The translations under genes were made by a program, and so were the position numbers. The notes below the pieces were generated by a model, which saw only the letters and a list, made by a program, of their open reading frames with translations, did not search any database and had not been told where the DNA came from. 64,000 bases of DNA, from assembly GCF_020085105.1 (NCBI RefSeq), contig NC_058042.1, positions 21,604,001 to 21,668,000 on the forward strand. The letters are read 5' to 3'. Shown here in pieces: positions 11,700 to 22,598 of this stretch. The stretch's first letter is position 1; every line of letters begins with the position of its first letter. The DNA comes from Siniperca chuatsi. Taxonomy: Eukaryota; Chordata; Actinopteri; Centrarchiformes; Sinipercidae.

Positions 11700-13660
11700 G
11701 ATGTGTGCTTTGTAGATAATTGGCAGACTTTCTAGGGAAGACTTGGTCTTATTAGGAGACGGCATTCATCCCACTTTGGATGGAGCAGCTCTCATATCCA
11801 GAAATCTGGCCAAGTTTATTAGTGGACCAAAACCATGACAACCCAGAGTTGAGACCAGGAGGCAGAGTTGCAGTCCTACACGCTTCTCTGCGCCCCCAGA
11901 GCAGTTACCCACCCAAAACTCCTTTGTGACGGTGTCTGCCCCCCGACCACTTAAATTAATAAAATCAAAAGTTAGCAGAAGAGGAATTATACATAAAAAC
12001 CTAGACAAAATTACCACCACTGAAATAGTACAACAAAATTGGAGAATTAAATGTGGACTCTTAAACATCAGATCTCTGTCATCTAAAGCTGTACTAGTGA
12101 ACGATTTAATATCAGAGTATTGTATCAGAATATTGACTTATTTTGTCTTACTATAACCTGGCTGGGTCATGAAGAATATGTTAGCCTAAATGAATCCACT
12201 CTGTCCAGTCATATTAATACTCACATTCCTCGAGGCACTGGCCGAGGAGGTGGAGTTGCAGCCATCTTCGACTCAAGCCTATTAATCAACCCTAAACCTA
12301 AACTAAATTATAACTCATTTGAAAGCCTTGTTCTTTCACACCTGACCTGGAAAACACGACAGCCAATTTTATTTGTTACAGTGTACTGCGCTCCTGGTCC
12401 TTATTCTGAATTTTTATCTGAATTCTCAGAGTTTTTAAGTTTAGTCCTTAAAACAGATAAAGTAATTAATGTAGGTGATTTTAATATTCAAGTGGACGTT
12501 GAAAATGATTGAGCCTGAGTACTGCGTTTATCTCATTATTAGATTCGTTTGGCTTTTGTCAGAGTGTACATGAAGCCTCACTGTTTTAACCACACCCTCG
12601 ACCTTGTTCTGGTATATGGCATTTAAATTAAACATTTAATCTTTCCACAAAATCCTTCTTTATCGGACCATTACTTAATAACTTTCGAACTGCTTTTACT
12701 GGACTACACACCATTAGGCAAAAACTCCTACTCTAGATTTCTATCTGATAGTGCTGTGGCTAGATTCAAGGAAGCGATCCCATCTGCATTTAATTCAATG
12801 CTATGTCTCAATATAACAGAGGACTCTATGCAAATTGCAGCCCCTCCCAAATTGACCATCTAGTTGATGCCGCTGCAGGCTCACTGAGAACAACACTCGA
12901 TTCTATCGCTCCTCTAAAAAAGAAGATAATAAAACAAAGAAGGTTAGCTCCATGGTATAACCCCCAAACCCGCAAATTAAAGCAAACATTGCGAAAACTT
13001 GAAAGGAAATGGCGTTCCAACAACCTGGAAGAATCTCGTTTAGTCTGGCAAGATAGTCTTAAAACATATAGGAAGGCCCTCCGTAATGCCAGAGCAGCTT
13101 ACTACTCATCATTATTAGAGGAAAATAAAAACAACTCCAGGTTTCTTTTCAGCACTGTAGCCAGGCTGACAGAGAGTCATAGCTCTATTGAGCAATGTAT
13201 TCCTATAGCCCTCAGTAGTAACGACTTCATGAGCTTCTTTAATGATAAGATCTTAACTATTAGAGAAAAAAAAATCATTACGTGTTGCCCTCAACCGGTA
13301 CCAATGTATCATCAAACACAGGAACCTTAGAAACAACTGTAAAACCTGATATATATTTAGACTGGTTTTCTCTTATCGACCCCATTCCAACTAGGCTGCT
13401 TAAAGAAGTTTTACCCTTAGTTAGCACTTCTTTACTAGATATGATCAATCTGTCTTTATTAACAGGCTATGTACCACAATCCATTAAAGCAGCTGCAATT
13501 AAACCTCTTCTTAAAAAGCCCTTGATCCAGGGGTTTTAGCCCCTAGATTTGTTGGGTCTCTTTTAATATTATAAAGAGTACGGTCTAGACCTGCTCTGTA
13601 GAAAAGTGTAATGACTTCTGTTATGAATTAGTTTTATATAACTAAAACTGAATTCAATAT
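11700..13660 (+). mobile_element. L2/CR1-type LINE, truncated and mutated
   Basis: Three coding remnants occur in the LINE order. At about 11,742-11,836 a frame reads LLGDGIHPTLDGAALISRN and ends in a stop: this is the C-terminal end of the SGNH-esterase-like ORF1 of CR1/L2 elements, with the D-x-x-H pair present. At 12,030-12,512 the apurinic-type endonuclease follows (LLNIRSLSSKA, GTGRGGGVAAIF, VYCAPGPYSEF, VGDFNIQVD). The usual catalytic Glu of the ETW motif is replaced (TITWLG), and the frame is broken near 12,156 and 12,510. At 12,803-13,539 the endonuclease-RT linker reads APWYNPQTRKLKQTLRKLER and the start of the reverse transcriptase DPIPTRLLKEVLP ... SIKAAAIKPLLKKP. The RT core is missing. 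At about 13,535 the sequence jumps straight to the 3' tail (GGTCTAGACCTG), the same tail as at 23,690-23,935. It is a dead copy. Confidence 0.88.
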
Positions 13661-14017
13661 GTATGTAGGTGTATTTAAGTTGCTCTTACAGGTGATTGGT
13701 CCTGACAGTGTGGTGCCCCCTAAGATGCCTGTGGAGAAATGACCTTGGGTCCTCAGGACATCATGTCCTGGTGAGACACAAGACTGCAATTAGATGCCCA
13801 TGAAGCGGAACTGCCCTCTGTGTGTGTACGTAGAAGTAGAAACATCCTCCCTGTTTGAATCTGACTCGGGTAGAAACTGCAACAATGACTGTGTGTGTAT
13901 GTGTGAAGCCACTGTAACAGAATTAGTGTTTCCTCTGGTTTTCCAGTTGTAATGACCTGAACCAGAAGAATTAGCTTGTGGAATGTGACAACTGTTTCAA
14001 ACAAACTCATAGTATGG

Positions 14018-14020
<3 letters not shown>

Positions 14021-14062
<42 letters not shown>
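14021..14062. repeat. (GT)21 microsatellite
   Basis: Perfect GT dinucleotide repeat. Confidence 0.97.
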
Positions 14063-14064
<2 letters not shown>

Positions 14065-14339
14065 ACAGTATTGAAGGTGTTTTCTGTACTAATGCTTCAA
14101 ATGAAGCTGCATGGAGCAGATAGTGCCCTTGAGTGAAGCTGTGATTACTGTGTTCATTATAAGTCATTATGAGCAACCCACTGATCTGGTACAACTTTGT
14201 AAGTATAAAGATTCTGATAGCTCAGTGTTCACAAGTTTTAAAAAGGTTGGAGCCCAGTGAGCACTTCACTTTTTTGTACATTTGAGTGTTTTGTTTTCTA
14301 CATCCATCTTTGTTTTCAATCACCTAGCAATAATGTTCT

Positions 14340-15000
14340 CACTTGAACTTAAACCTGTTGCGAGGTTGGACAGGTGCAGAGCTGGGGACCTCAGGTGGAC
14401 GGCTCGGGGGCTGGACATGTGAGCAGAGCAACTCATGAGTTCCGACCAAAACCATCTGGAGGCCTGGTGGAATGCCGGCCGCGCAGGCGGAACCCTTCTG
14501 GAGGCTGGCGGCGTGGCCGGAGAACCAGATTGCGACCCAGTGACAGGGCAGCAGAACAGGAAGCCAGCAACGGGGAGACGGGGAGACTGGTAGAGGAGCC
14601 TGGAGCCCAAGGAACCCGGAGCCTGCCGCTCCGGTAAAACAGGAGGGTGCTGCTGCGATCCAGCAGTGAGGGGCGCCGCGGCGGCAGCTCGGGGGTTGTA
14701 GGTGGGATCCAGCAGCGACTGGAGATGGCTGCTACTGCGATCCAACAAAGAGACCAGGGACGGCCAGGTTGCCGACTGGGGACCAGGCTGGGCAGTGGTG
14801 AAGACGAGCAGCTGGGCAGCAGTGAAGCCATGCTTCCTCCTGGGGGGTTTTCCAGAAGGCACCAAGACACTAACAGGCTGAGGTGCCAGCTGGTTAGCAG
14901 GTCAGGAATCCAGGCAGGGTTGCAAACTTTGCCTCAGACTGGAGATCACCAGACAGTTCTCTACCATAACCAGAAGAGTCGAAAGCCAGGGTCATGATAA
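14340..15000. other. GC-rich repeat-like segment with long overlapping open frames
   Basis: This segment is far richer in G and C than its flanks and is open in several frames on both strands (for example 14,374-14,637 and 14,647-14,997 on plus; 14,320-14,865 on minus). The predicted proteins are Arg/Gly/Pro/Ser-rich and have no recognisable domain. CAGCAG- and GGAG-type words recur. It sits between the dead LINE and the repeat at 15,143, so I take it for repeat-derived DNA, not a gene. Confidence 0.4.
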
Positions 15001-15142
15001 AATTGTCTTCTCCATTAAGGAGTATAAAAAAGTCTGCATCTAATGTTCATGGAGTTTTTAATGGATAGGTGTAATCTATCCAGAACTGATAACACCTCCT
15101 TCAACTCTCCCACAAGAGAGTCTGGTGGTCTGCTGGGTCCAT

Positions 15143-15699
15143 GTTATGGTTGGTTCGTTCTGTCATGAGGTTGTCACGCAAGAGAGTGAGGAACACAAGG
15201 AATAGGACCCAAATACAGGCAATGGAGGCAGGCTGGTAAAGTGCAATGATTTAATAAAGAATAAAGGCTTACACGGGTGTCAGGCCGGCAGTGGTCAAAA
15301 CCAGGGAATCAGTCCAACTAGGCAAACAAATCCAACAGGGAGCAAGCAAAATTCAAAAGTCCATAATCCAGTCAAGGTCCAAGGGAACAAAGAATCAACT
15401 CAACAGAACTCACAGATAAGAAATGCCGGGATGCTTGACACAGGGACAAAGTACAACTGAAAATGCACATGACAAGGACAACGAACTGACAATTACCAAA
15501 GGAAAAAACCTGGCCTAAATACACTTAGGTAGGGGAGACAACGAGACACAGGTGCAATCAATCAAGGCGGAGCCAACAATCTAAACTGTAGGGAAAGCAA
15601 ACAAAGACAGGAAGTAAAACCACAAGACACGAGGAGAGGAGAATGCTACAAAATAAAACAGGAAACAGGACAAAACCCCAAACTATGACACAACCATAA
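15143..15699. repeat. Unclassified interspersed element with inverted ends
   Basis: The left border reads TATGGTTG then, after eight bases, TGTCAT. The right border read in reverse reads TATGGTTGTGTCATAG. The ends are therefore inverted repeats, with an eight-base insertion in the left one. The interior is A-rich on the plus strand with a TTTAATAAAGAATAAAG cluster near 15,248-15,266. No coding frame is present. It resembles a recurrent teleost dispersed repeat, but I cannot name the superfamily. Confidence 0.5.
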
Positions 15700-18600
15700 T
15701 ATACACGCAACTTCCCACATTAAAATGCAACCTCACAAGTTCCAGTAAGGCAGCATGAGTGTCTGTTAGCAGTGCTCCACTACTTCTCAACACTCTCGAC
15801 TGTTCAGTAGCCCTGTATTGATTGATTAAATGGTTTAGCAATAAGCTTCAGCTCCAAGCAGTAAAAACAGACTCACTGATGGGCTTAAAATAGTTCCAGA
15901 TTGTGCAGGACCAAAGCTTTGACTTGCGGCCTCAGATGTTTTCAATGAAGTGACAATGGCTGTTGGTGTTGTTACGAGAGGCCCATGCAGTGAATATCAA
16001 TGTTGGGAGGACATGTCCACATGAGCAGCAATGACCCTTAATGTTGCCATTATTATGGTAAGCGTCTGTTGATATTATATTGGGGACTGGGGTTAAAAAT
16101 AGCTCATGTAGTTTTGATTGTTGGGGCCCACAAAATGGTGGAACCTAATCCTTGTTACATAACTGAATGGAAGAAAGGCTTCTGTATGGGACCCGTGTGT
16201 GTGGGTGGGTGGGTGTGGGTGGGGGGGTTATGTGTCCGCCAGTGTACGTGCTTGTGTGAGTGTGCATGTGAATGCACTTGGGCTATGCTAAAGACAAACA
16301 GAGACATGTAGTTGCGTGACATGGTGCTGGGAAGTGGGAACAGCTGTAGGAAAATACCATTTGTGGTAAACAGCAGGTGATTTAGTCAAATTTTAGAAAG
16401 GGAATGTACGCCAAAATATTTTACATGTTGCTGCTTTTGTGGTGTTGTTGCCTGGTCTGTGTACAGTATTTGGGCAAAAAAATTATCTGTAACACACAGT
16501 AGGCTATCTACAAATCAAATAATTGTCCACCATACTTGAGAATATGTGTGAGCTGGATTTGGGGGTGAGCTATGTGTCTGCGTGAGCATCTTCACAGTAA
16601 TATCACAGTAGGGGTAAATGATTGAAGTGCAGAATTTCTAGCAGTTAAAGGCTTAAAATGCTCCATCTCTGACGCAATTCTGACAAAACTCAGAGGGATC
16701 ATGCTTCCTGGAACATCACTCTGGCTTTCAATTTTGACAAAAGTTGGTGGGTTGATCAAGTTTGGCTCTTTGTTCTGAAGTTTAACAGTATTGACTGATC
16801 TGATGGGAGCATTGCACAGTAATTGAAAACTTGCTCACCTGCACTTCTACAGGACACACAGGATGGGAGGGAACCTGACACTTTATTGAAACGGGGCAGT
16901 ACTGCACCTGTGACAATCCATAACTACTGACATGCCTTTACCATATATATTTTTACCTTCTGACCAATTCAAATATTCTCTCCATCTCCCTTTTTAACTT
17001 TTAGTTTTTTTCAGTCTCTCTTCATCCACTCCTGCTACTAACCTTACAACTGTGTTTGTTTACCTCAGATATGGATCACAACTCTCCCTTTGACCCTATT
17101 TTTCCCCTCTCTGTCTCACTTTTAATATTCTGTCTGATTCTTTTCTCTCATCTTTTTCTCTCACATTCTTCTCTCTCTGTCCTTGCTTTACTCTGTCCAG
17201 TCTCCCTCTTTTTGGGTCAGATGAGTTTGTGATTTGTAGTGTTGTAAACAATAAAACATGCCTGAGAAAAAAAAAACATTCTTAACGAATAAATTCAACT
17301 TGAAGCAAGGGGTGAGAAAGAGAGAGAGTACAGAGGAGGGCAGTGGGGTGTTATAGTAAAAAGGAGAGGATCCAGGAAGATGATATGTAAGCAGGGAAGA
17401 GTGGAGAGTGAGGGGATATGAGGACAGGTGAGGGGATAAGAAAGAGGGTTAGAAAATGTAGCATTGCCATCTGCACTGATTGTGACAATGATCAACGTAG
17501 ACCCCACAAGAAAAAAAAATGTGTTAAAAAACCATCATCTGGTTTGGCCAACAGAAGAGGTCAGATACAACAACAGATTTGTTTGGAGGAGAGAGAGCAG
17601 AGATATATATATATATGTGGTGCAATATACAGACTGGTGGCACACTAGTGGAACACCCAGACAGGTGTTTTCACTTATTTTATGTCACATTTCTGTGAGT
17701 CTTGTTTGGGTGGGACAGTTTAAATCTTTATTAATCTTAGCACATAGAGATTGGTGATATCAGGCCTTTTTGACAGCATAGGTATCACTAATAACATTAA
17801 CGATGGCTCCGTGTCCCAATAGCAGGACCCTGAAACTGAAGGAGCTAAATGGAATTCAGCCATCATTCATTTTATTATTTACACCTGTGCTTTTCCTACT
17901 GTGACATGTCAAAATGTTGTCTGTAAAAAAGGCATATGCCCAGTTTAGCATGTCCCAACAACAACCTGGACAGTAATGGAAAACACCTGTGTCGCTGTGT
18001 GAATGGCCTTTTAAGGAAAAACGTGAATAAATGAGTGGAGAAATATAATTCATGTAGATGCTTTCATACACATGTACTGCATGATACAATTAAACTAGGT
18101 AACCTAGCATGCTCTGTGTTCATCAAAATGACAAGAGGAAAAGATGAAAGAGGGTTCATTATTGGGGAACAGATGGCAGCTTTGGTCTTAAAGGCTGCTC
18201 CACGAGTGTTTCAATAGTTCGATCTGCATTTAAATATATGGGAAAGACATCAGTAAATAAGTAAGTTCGTAAAGCGCACATTTGATGAGTGGGATGTTCA
18301 TGTATTGGACCAACATCATCAAACAACAAATGAGGAAATATCTTTTGGAAGAATTGCTTCAGTAGAGATCCAGAGACTTTTTCAAGACAAATCCTCCCAG
18401 TCATCAAGTCAATTACAAACCACTTTTCAGTCACAAAACATGCAACTACACTTCTCACCATCGTCAACAAACACGCTGGAACTTTTCTTAGATTCACTCA
18501 GTGGTATTGGGCTCTGAAATGATGTCTGCTGAAACTCTGTTAGGCTGCATCCTGCTCCTCAGGCTCATTCCCTGCAGTAAAAAGTAAAATACTGAAGGAG

Positions 18601-19798
18601 GGAAAAGCATCTCTGTGCAGTGATGCAGTGACCCTGGATATCGCTCGCAAAGTGAGTAAAAAGTGTCCCCTACTCTCAATAACTCCTGAAAATGCAAGGA
18701 CAAAAATCCACTTAAAAAAATCTTGTGCATCAGCTGTTTTGGATCATAAGTACTGAATGATTCGTGGCCAACTAAAAGTAAACATGGACCAGCATCTGTG
18801 ACTGGAAGCCGCATCATCCCACAGCACTGATTATGCTAGTTCCTCTGGTGTTTCTATTCAACCAAAGCGTACACACACACACACACACACACACAGTCAG
18901 GGCAGCAGGAGTCTCGTGTTAACAATTACAGCACATTCTGTGTGATGTGATGTGCAAGAACATCATTGCTGCTTGATGGTCCAGTTTTCTGCATCATGTC
19001 TCCATCCCTCTATCTGTTTGCCTGTTGTGCGTGAGAATGAAACGTGTTTTCTAAATGAAACTAAATGAAATACATTGCCATTACATACACACACACACAC
19101 ACACACAAACACAGATACTAGGAAGAGAGTCATGTTAACAATTACAGTGTAATCTCCCTTCCTGTAAGTGAGTGTCAGTAGGATATTTGTGTACCAACCA
19201 ACTGTGAAATAATGAGCCACTACAGTGAATCACGAATGGAGATGTCTGAGTGTATTTGTGATTATATGACCTTCCTGACCACGCTGTCACGTGTGGTTAG
19301 AAAGGTGTGACTGCTTTTTCCCACCCGCAGATCTTGGTCTCAGAGTTTCCAGTGGAAGGCAAAACACTTCCCTCCTTAACCTATAAATGTGTGTGCAACT
19401 GCATAATAAAGACTGTGTTTTTGTTTGTGTCTGAAGTTTGTTCTTTTCCGTCTTTAGCAATTGCAGTTCCACTCATTTTTGACCAATTTTATGAATTTCT
19501 TATGTGTTTAAACTGCATATGAACACGCTTCAGAGGCTTAATGTTTCATCTCTATGCTCATGTGAGTTTGTCAGTGCTACAATCACGCTGCCAGTCAGTG
19601 AAATTAGTTACTTATTATACATATGTTTATAAAGAAATACTGTATAAGAAAGTCTTACTTGGCATCTTGCAATTACAATGTGTTGGAAAGTATTTCTTAC
19701 TTCAGCCCTTACAGATGCAGTATGGGAGTAAAATTTAACATAAAATAAAAATAATTAACTATAAAGCAATCCAGATGATAAACATGCCAGAATACTGT
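15700..19798. other. Intergenic DNA, no gene recognised
   Basis: No exon with a protein-family signature is visible. Contents: a G/T-rich patch at 16,195-16,230, pyrimidine-rich DNA at 16,960-17,210 and purine-rich DNA at 17,300-17,460, a short (AT)n at 17,583-17,594, and (AC)n microsatellites at 18,870-18,894 and 19,086-19,108. Confidence 0.5.
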
Positions 19799-20115
19799 TA
19801 CCTGGTTACTCAAGATAATCCAAAGATTTGTTGTGAGCAGTTTCATGTAGGAACTTTTTTCTTTCTACCAATAGTCCCTACATGAAAGTGCTCACAAAAA
19901 ATCTGTGGATTATCTTGAGTAACCACATCATGATCTCTGCAAAGCGACGTTGCTGTTGAGTTTTTCAAATGTATTTTTTTGGCGCTTTGAGCACCACAAG
20001 CCAAGTGCCATATAGTCCCATTATATTCGAGAGAAGGCAGACATCTCTATGGCCGATATCTCCAAAACTCAGCAACTCACACCAAAACAATCTGGATGGA
20101 TAAATAGCACTACAC
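19799..20115 (-). mobile_element. Palindromic MITE, copy 1 (hairpin)
   Basis: Arms at 19,803-19,855 and 19,873-19,924 are inverted copies of each other with about five mismatches, around a 17-bp T-rich loop. They begin TGGTTACTCAAGATAATCCA. Past the hairpin, 19,960-20,110 carries TTGGCGCTTTGAGCACCACA and GCCGATATCTCCAAAACTC. All these words recur in the opposite orientation at 51,170-51,440, which shows this is a dispersed element. No transposase is present. Confidence 0.8.
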
Positions 20116-21240
20116 TATTTTACTGTGAATTATACAGTGAGTTAATGAAATACTACTAATGTATACGAATACACTAAAAAGAAACAAAGTAAAAGCCTCT
20201 TACCTAAGATTTGAGTTTTGCCAGATTAATTTGTAATGAGATTTTTGCAGATAGAGTTATGATATAATTATAACATTATTAGCTTAATCTTAAGTATAAC
20301 ATTCTGCAGTTGTATGATAACTTCCTGTGATACCTTATAAGAATCAGTTCAAATAAAGAGTTACTGGGACATCTTGTGGTCAAATACCAGGAGTGCATAC
20401 ACAGCCCCCTTCTTAATGCTGTGCTATATATTTTTAACAAAATTACTTTTTGAATTATGAATGCTTAATAGAGTCCTTAGGATATTTGATCCAATTCCAA
20501 TGAATACATACATTGCAGAATTTCTTTTCATCCTGGTGTAAACACACGTTTTTATTTTTTAGATTTTGAGATCTGCTGGGTTCAGCTTTGTGGCAGATTA
20601 GTGTGTAGACTGTTGCCTTGAGTTGGGAGCAGTATTTTACATACTGTGTGTGTTGTTCTCCAAAGTGGCACGACTGGTGTAAACTTTGTCTTCTTAAATA
20701 ACTTGAAATACAGAGTACCGAGGTGGTTCCAAGCTAAGAGCACATTTGCACATTTAGCTTTCTGTGCCCAAGTTCGGGTTTAGTGTCAAGTTTGTTATTC
20801 CAACTATAGAAAAAGACTGTTGAATGAAATGGTTTCATTCAGGGTGTAAAAAGCGACAAAACATCCGGCAAAACACAAAAAAGACCTAACTGTAGGGCTG
20901 CATCAAAAACCTGAATGCAATGAGTAAACTGTTTATGTCAGAGCCAAAGATAAACACATACTTATACACGTACTTAGGAGCAATATAAGATGTAAGGAGG
21001 CTAGTTGTGGGCTATGGGACCAGTAGCCTACACAGAGGTGTGTGTGTGTGTCTGTGTGCGTGTGTGTGTAAAGTGTTCAGCAGCCTGACAGCCTGTGCGA
21101 ATGACTTCATTCTCTTATATCTTCTGAAATCATGACCCCGTCTGACTTGTCAAATGATAACAGGTAAAGTACCTATTGAGGCGGTCCCCCATGTCTCCAT
21201 GAGTATTAAAGACCATACAGACTGAAAGCAGATGTGTTAC
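20116..21240. other. Intergenic DNA, no gene recognised
   Basis: AT-rich sequence with a small (TG)n tract at about 21,038-21,070 and no coding signal. It lies upstream of the cgref1 promoter. Confidence 0.5.
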
Positions 21241-21252
21241 AACCACAGACTG

Positions 21253-21260
21253 TATAAAAT
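21253..21260 (+). promoter_or_regulatory. cgref1: Candidate TATA box of cgref1
   Basis: TATAAAAT lies at the upstream edge of a CpG-rich stretch (about 21,280-21,530), which is followed by a splice donor at 21,606. A start site near 21,283 would be expected. Assignment to cgref1 follows from orientation and from the absence of any other plus-strand gene before it. Confidence 0.45.
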
Positions 21261-21282
21261 AGGTTACAACCCTCCCGCTGTC

Positions 21283-21605
21283 CCGCACTACCGGAATCTG
21301 ACTGCCGGTGAGGACGTGGCGTGGCGGAAACCCCGGAGAGAGGAGCACAAAGAGAAGCTCCCTGCGCAAACTCACTGACACGACAGCGGCTCTGTCCTTC
21401 CACGTGGACCCAGTCATTGATCAAAACACTCCGGTCGGTCTCCGTGGCAGCCAGGGAGCGCGCGTGCCGCCGCCGTTGCGCAGTGCAGACCGGGAGGCGC
21501 GAGCAGGGCTGTGCGTGGTAGAGGTGTTCTCCAGATATGAACCTGTAAACGCAAACCTGCTCGAATTAAAGCTTTTTATTGTCCACACATCCACTATGCA
21601 GACAG
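21283..21605 (+). other. cgref1: Candidate non-coding first exon of cgref1
   Basis: The stretch is CpG-rich and ends GACAG before GTAGGC, a fair donor at 21,606. The first coding exon of cgref1 starts just after an acceptor (GCTTGTAG) at 22,590, with only eight untranslated bases before its ATG. An upstream untranslated exon is therefore required, and this is the best candidate. Its start is estimated from the TATA box. Confidence 0.45.
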
Positions 21606-22598
21606 GTAGGCCATTACCACTCTGAGTAGAGATGTAGAGTATCGCCGTATTTATCCAGCTGTAGACCGCAATGACGGTTTCACTGTTACTTCAGTTCATT
21701 AAACGAGGCTATTGTTTACGCTAACTTACACCTAGCCGTACTTTAACTTGTTTTTGTTTTAAAGAAGGCCTGTAATGTCAAAGCAGGAAGGCAATATGAG
21801 TTTATCAGAAATAATCAGTGTTTACAATGTATGTGTATGCCGGCTGTGATAATACTTCAGTGAGTTGTTGGTGTCAGTCAGCCGTGTCATGTATGTGTGG
21901 CTGTGTGTTAGCATCGCTGCTGCTCCACATGAGGAACCTGCAGCAACATAGCTAGTTTGTCATTATATCCAATATAATGGGGATAAAGCAGCGCACTGTA
22001 AGTTACACATCCCAAACCAGCATTTTAATCCAGATATGTAACATCTGCATCTAACACTGGAGACACATGGACATATTCACTCACTACTGCGGACAGTGTA
22101 GATGGACTTTCTGAGCTATAAATAGATGAAGAGGTTTTAATTGATTTTGCCATAATGGACCATAAGGTCCACCATCTGTGTAACTTGTAAAGGCTGCAGG
22201 ATTGCAGCACTGCTATAATTATACAATGATGTAGGCAGGAGGTGTTACATGTAGATTGACTACTTGGTTATGAGTATGTAGATGTATTTAGGCAGATACT
22301 CTGAAGCAGTAGCCATGTGAGAATGTACAGTATCATGAAACCATCACCTCTGAAACTCTCCTATGTCCCAAAGAGGGAGTATTTGTATTTTTTAGTGTTT
22401 TTTCTTTTCCAACCATCAAACAATACATGCTGGCCATACTGATGATACAAATCCGTGTTGGAAAAGGCTTTTTATTCCTATTCAGTTGTATAATCAGCCA
22501 GCAATAATTGGTGGATACATTTGTGACTGCATCCTAGCTGAATTCTGTACAGATGTGATGTGAAGTTATAACATGGCTGTGTGCTTGTAGGTGTGTTC

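Noticed and set aside
14320-14997. Overlapping frames up to 181 codons in the GC-rich block
   Set aside because: They overlap on both strands, are low-complexity Arg/Gly/Pro/Ser and show no domain; GC-rich DNA lacks stop codons by chance.
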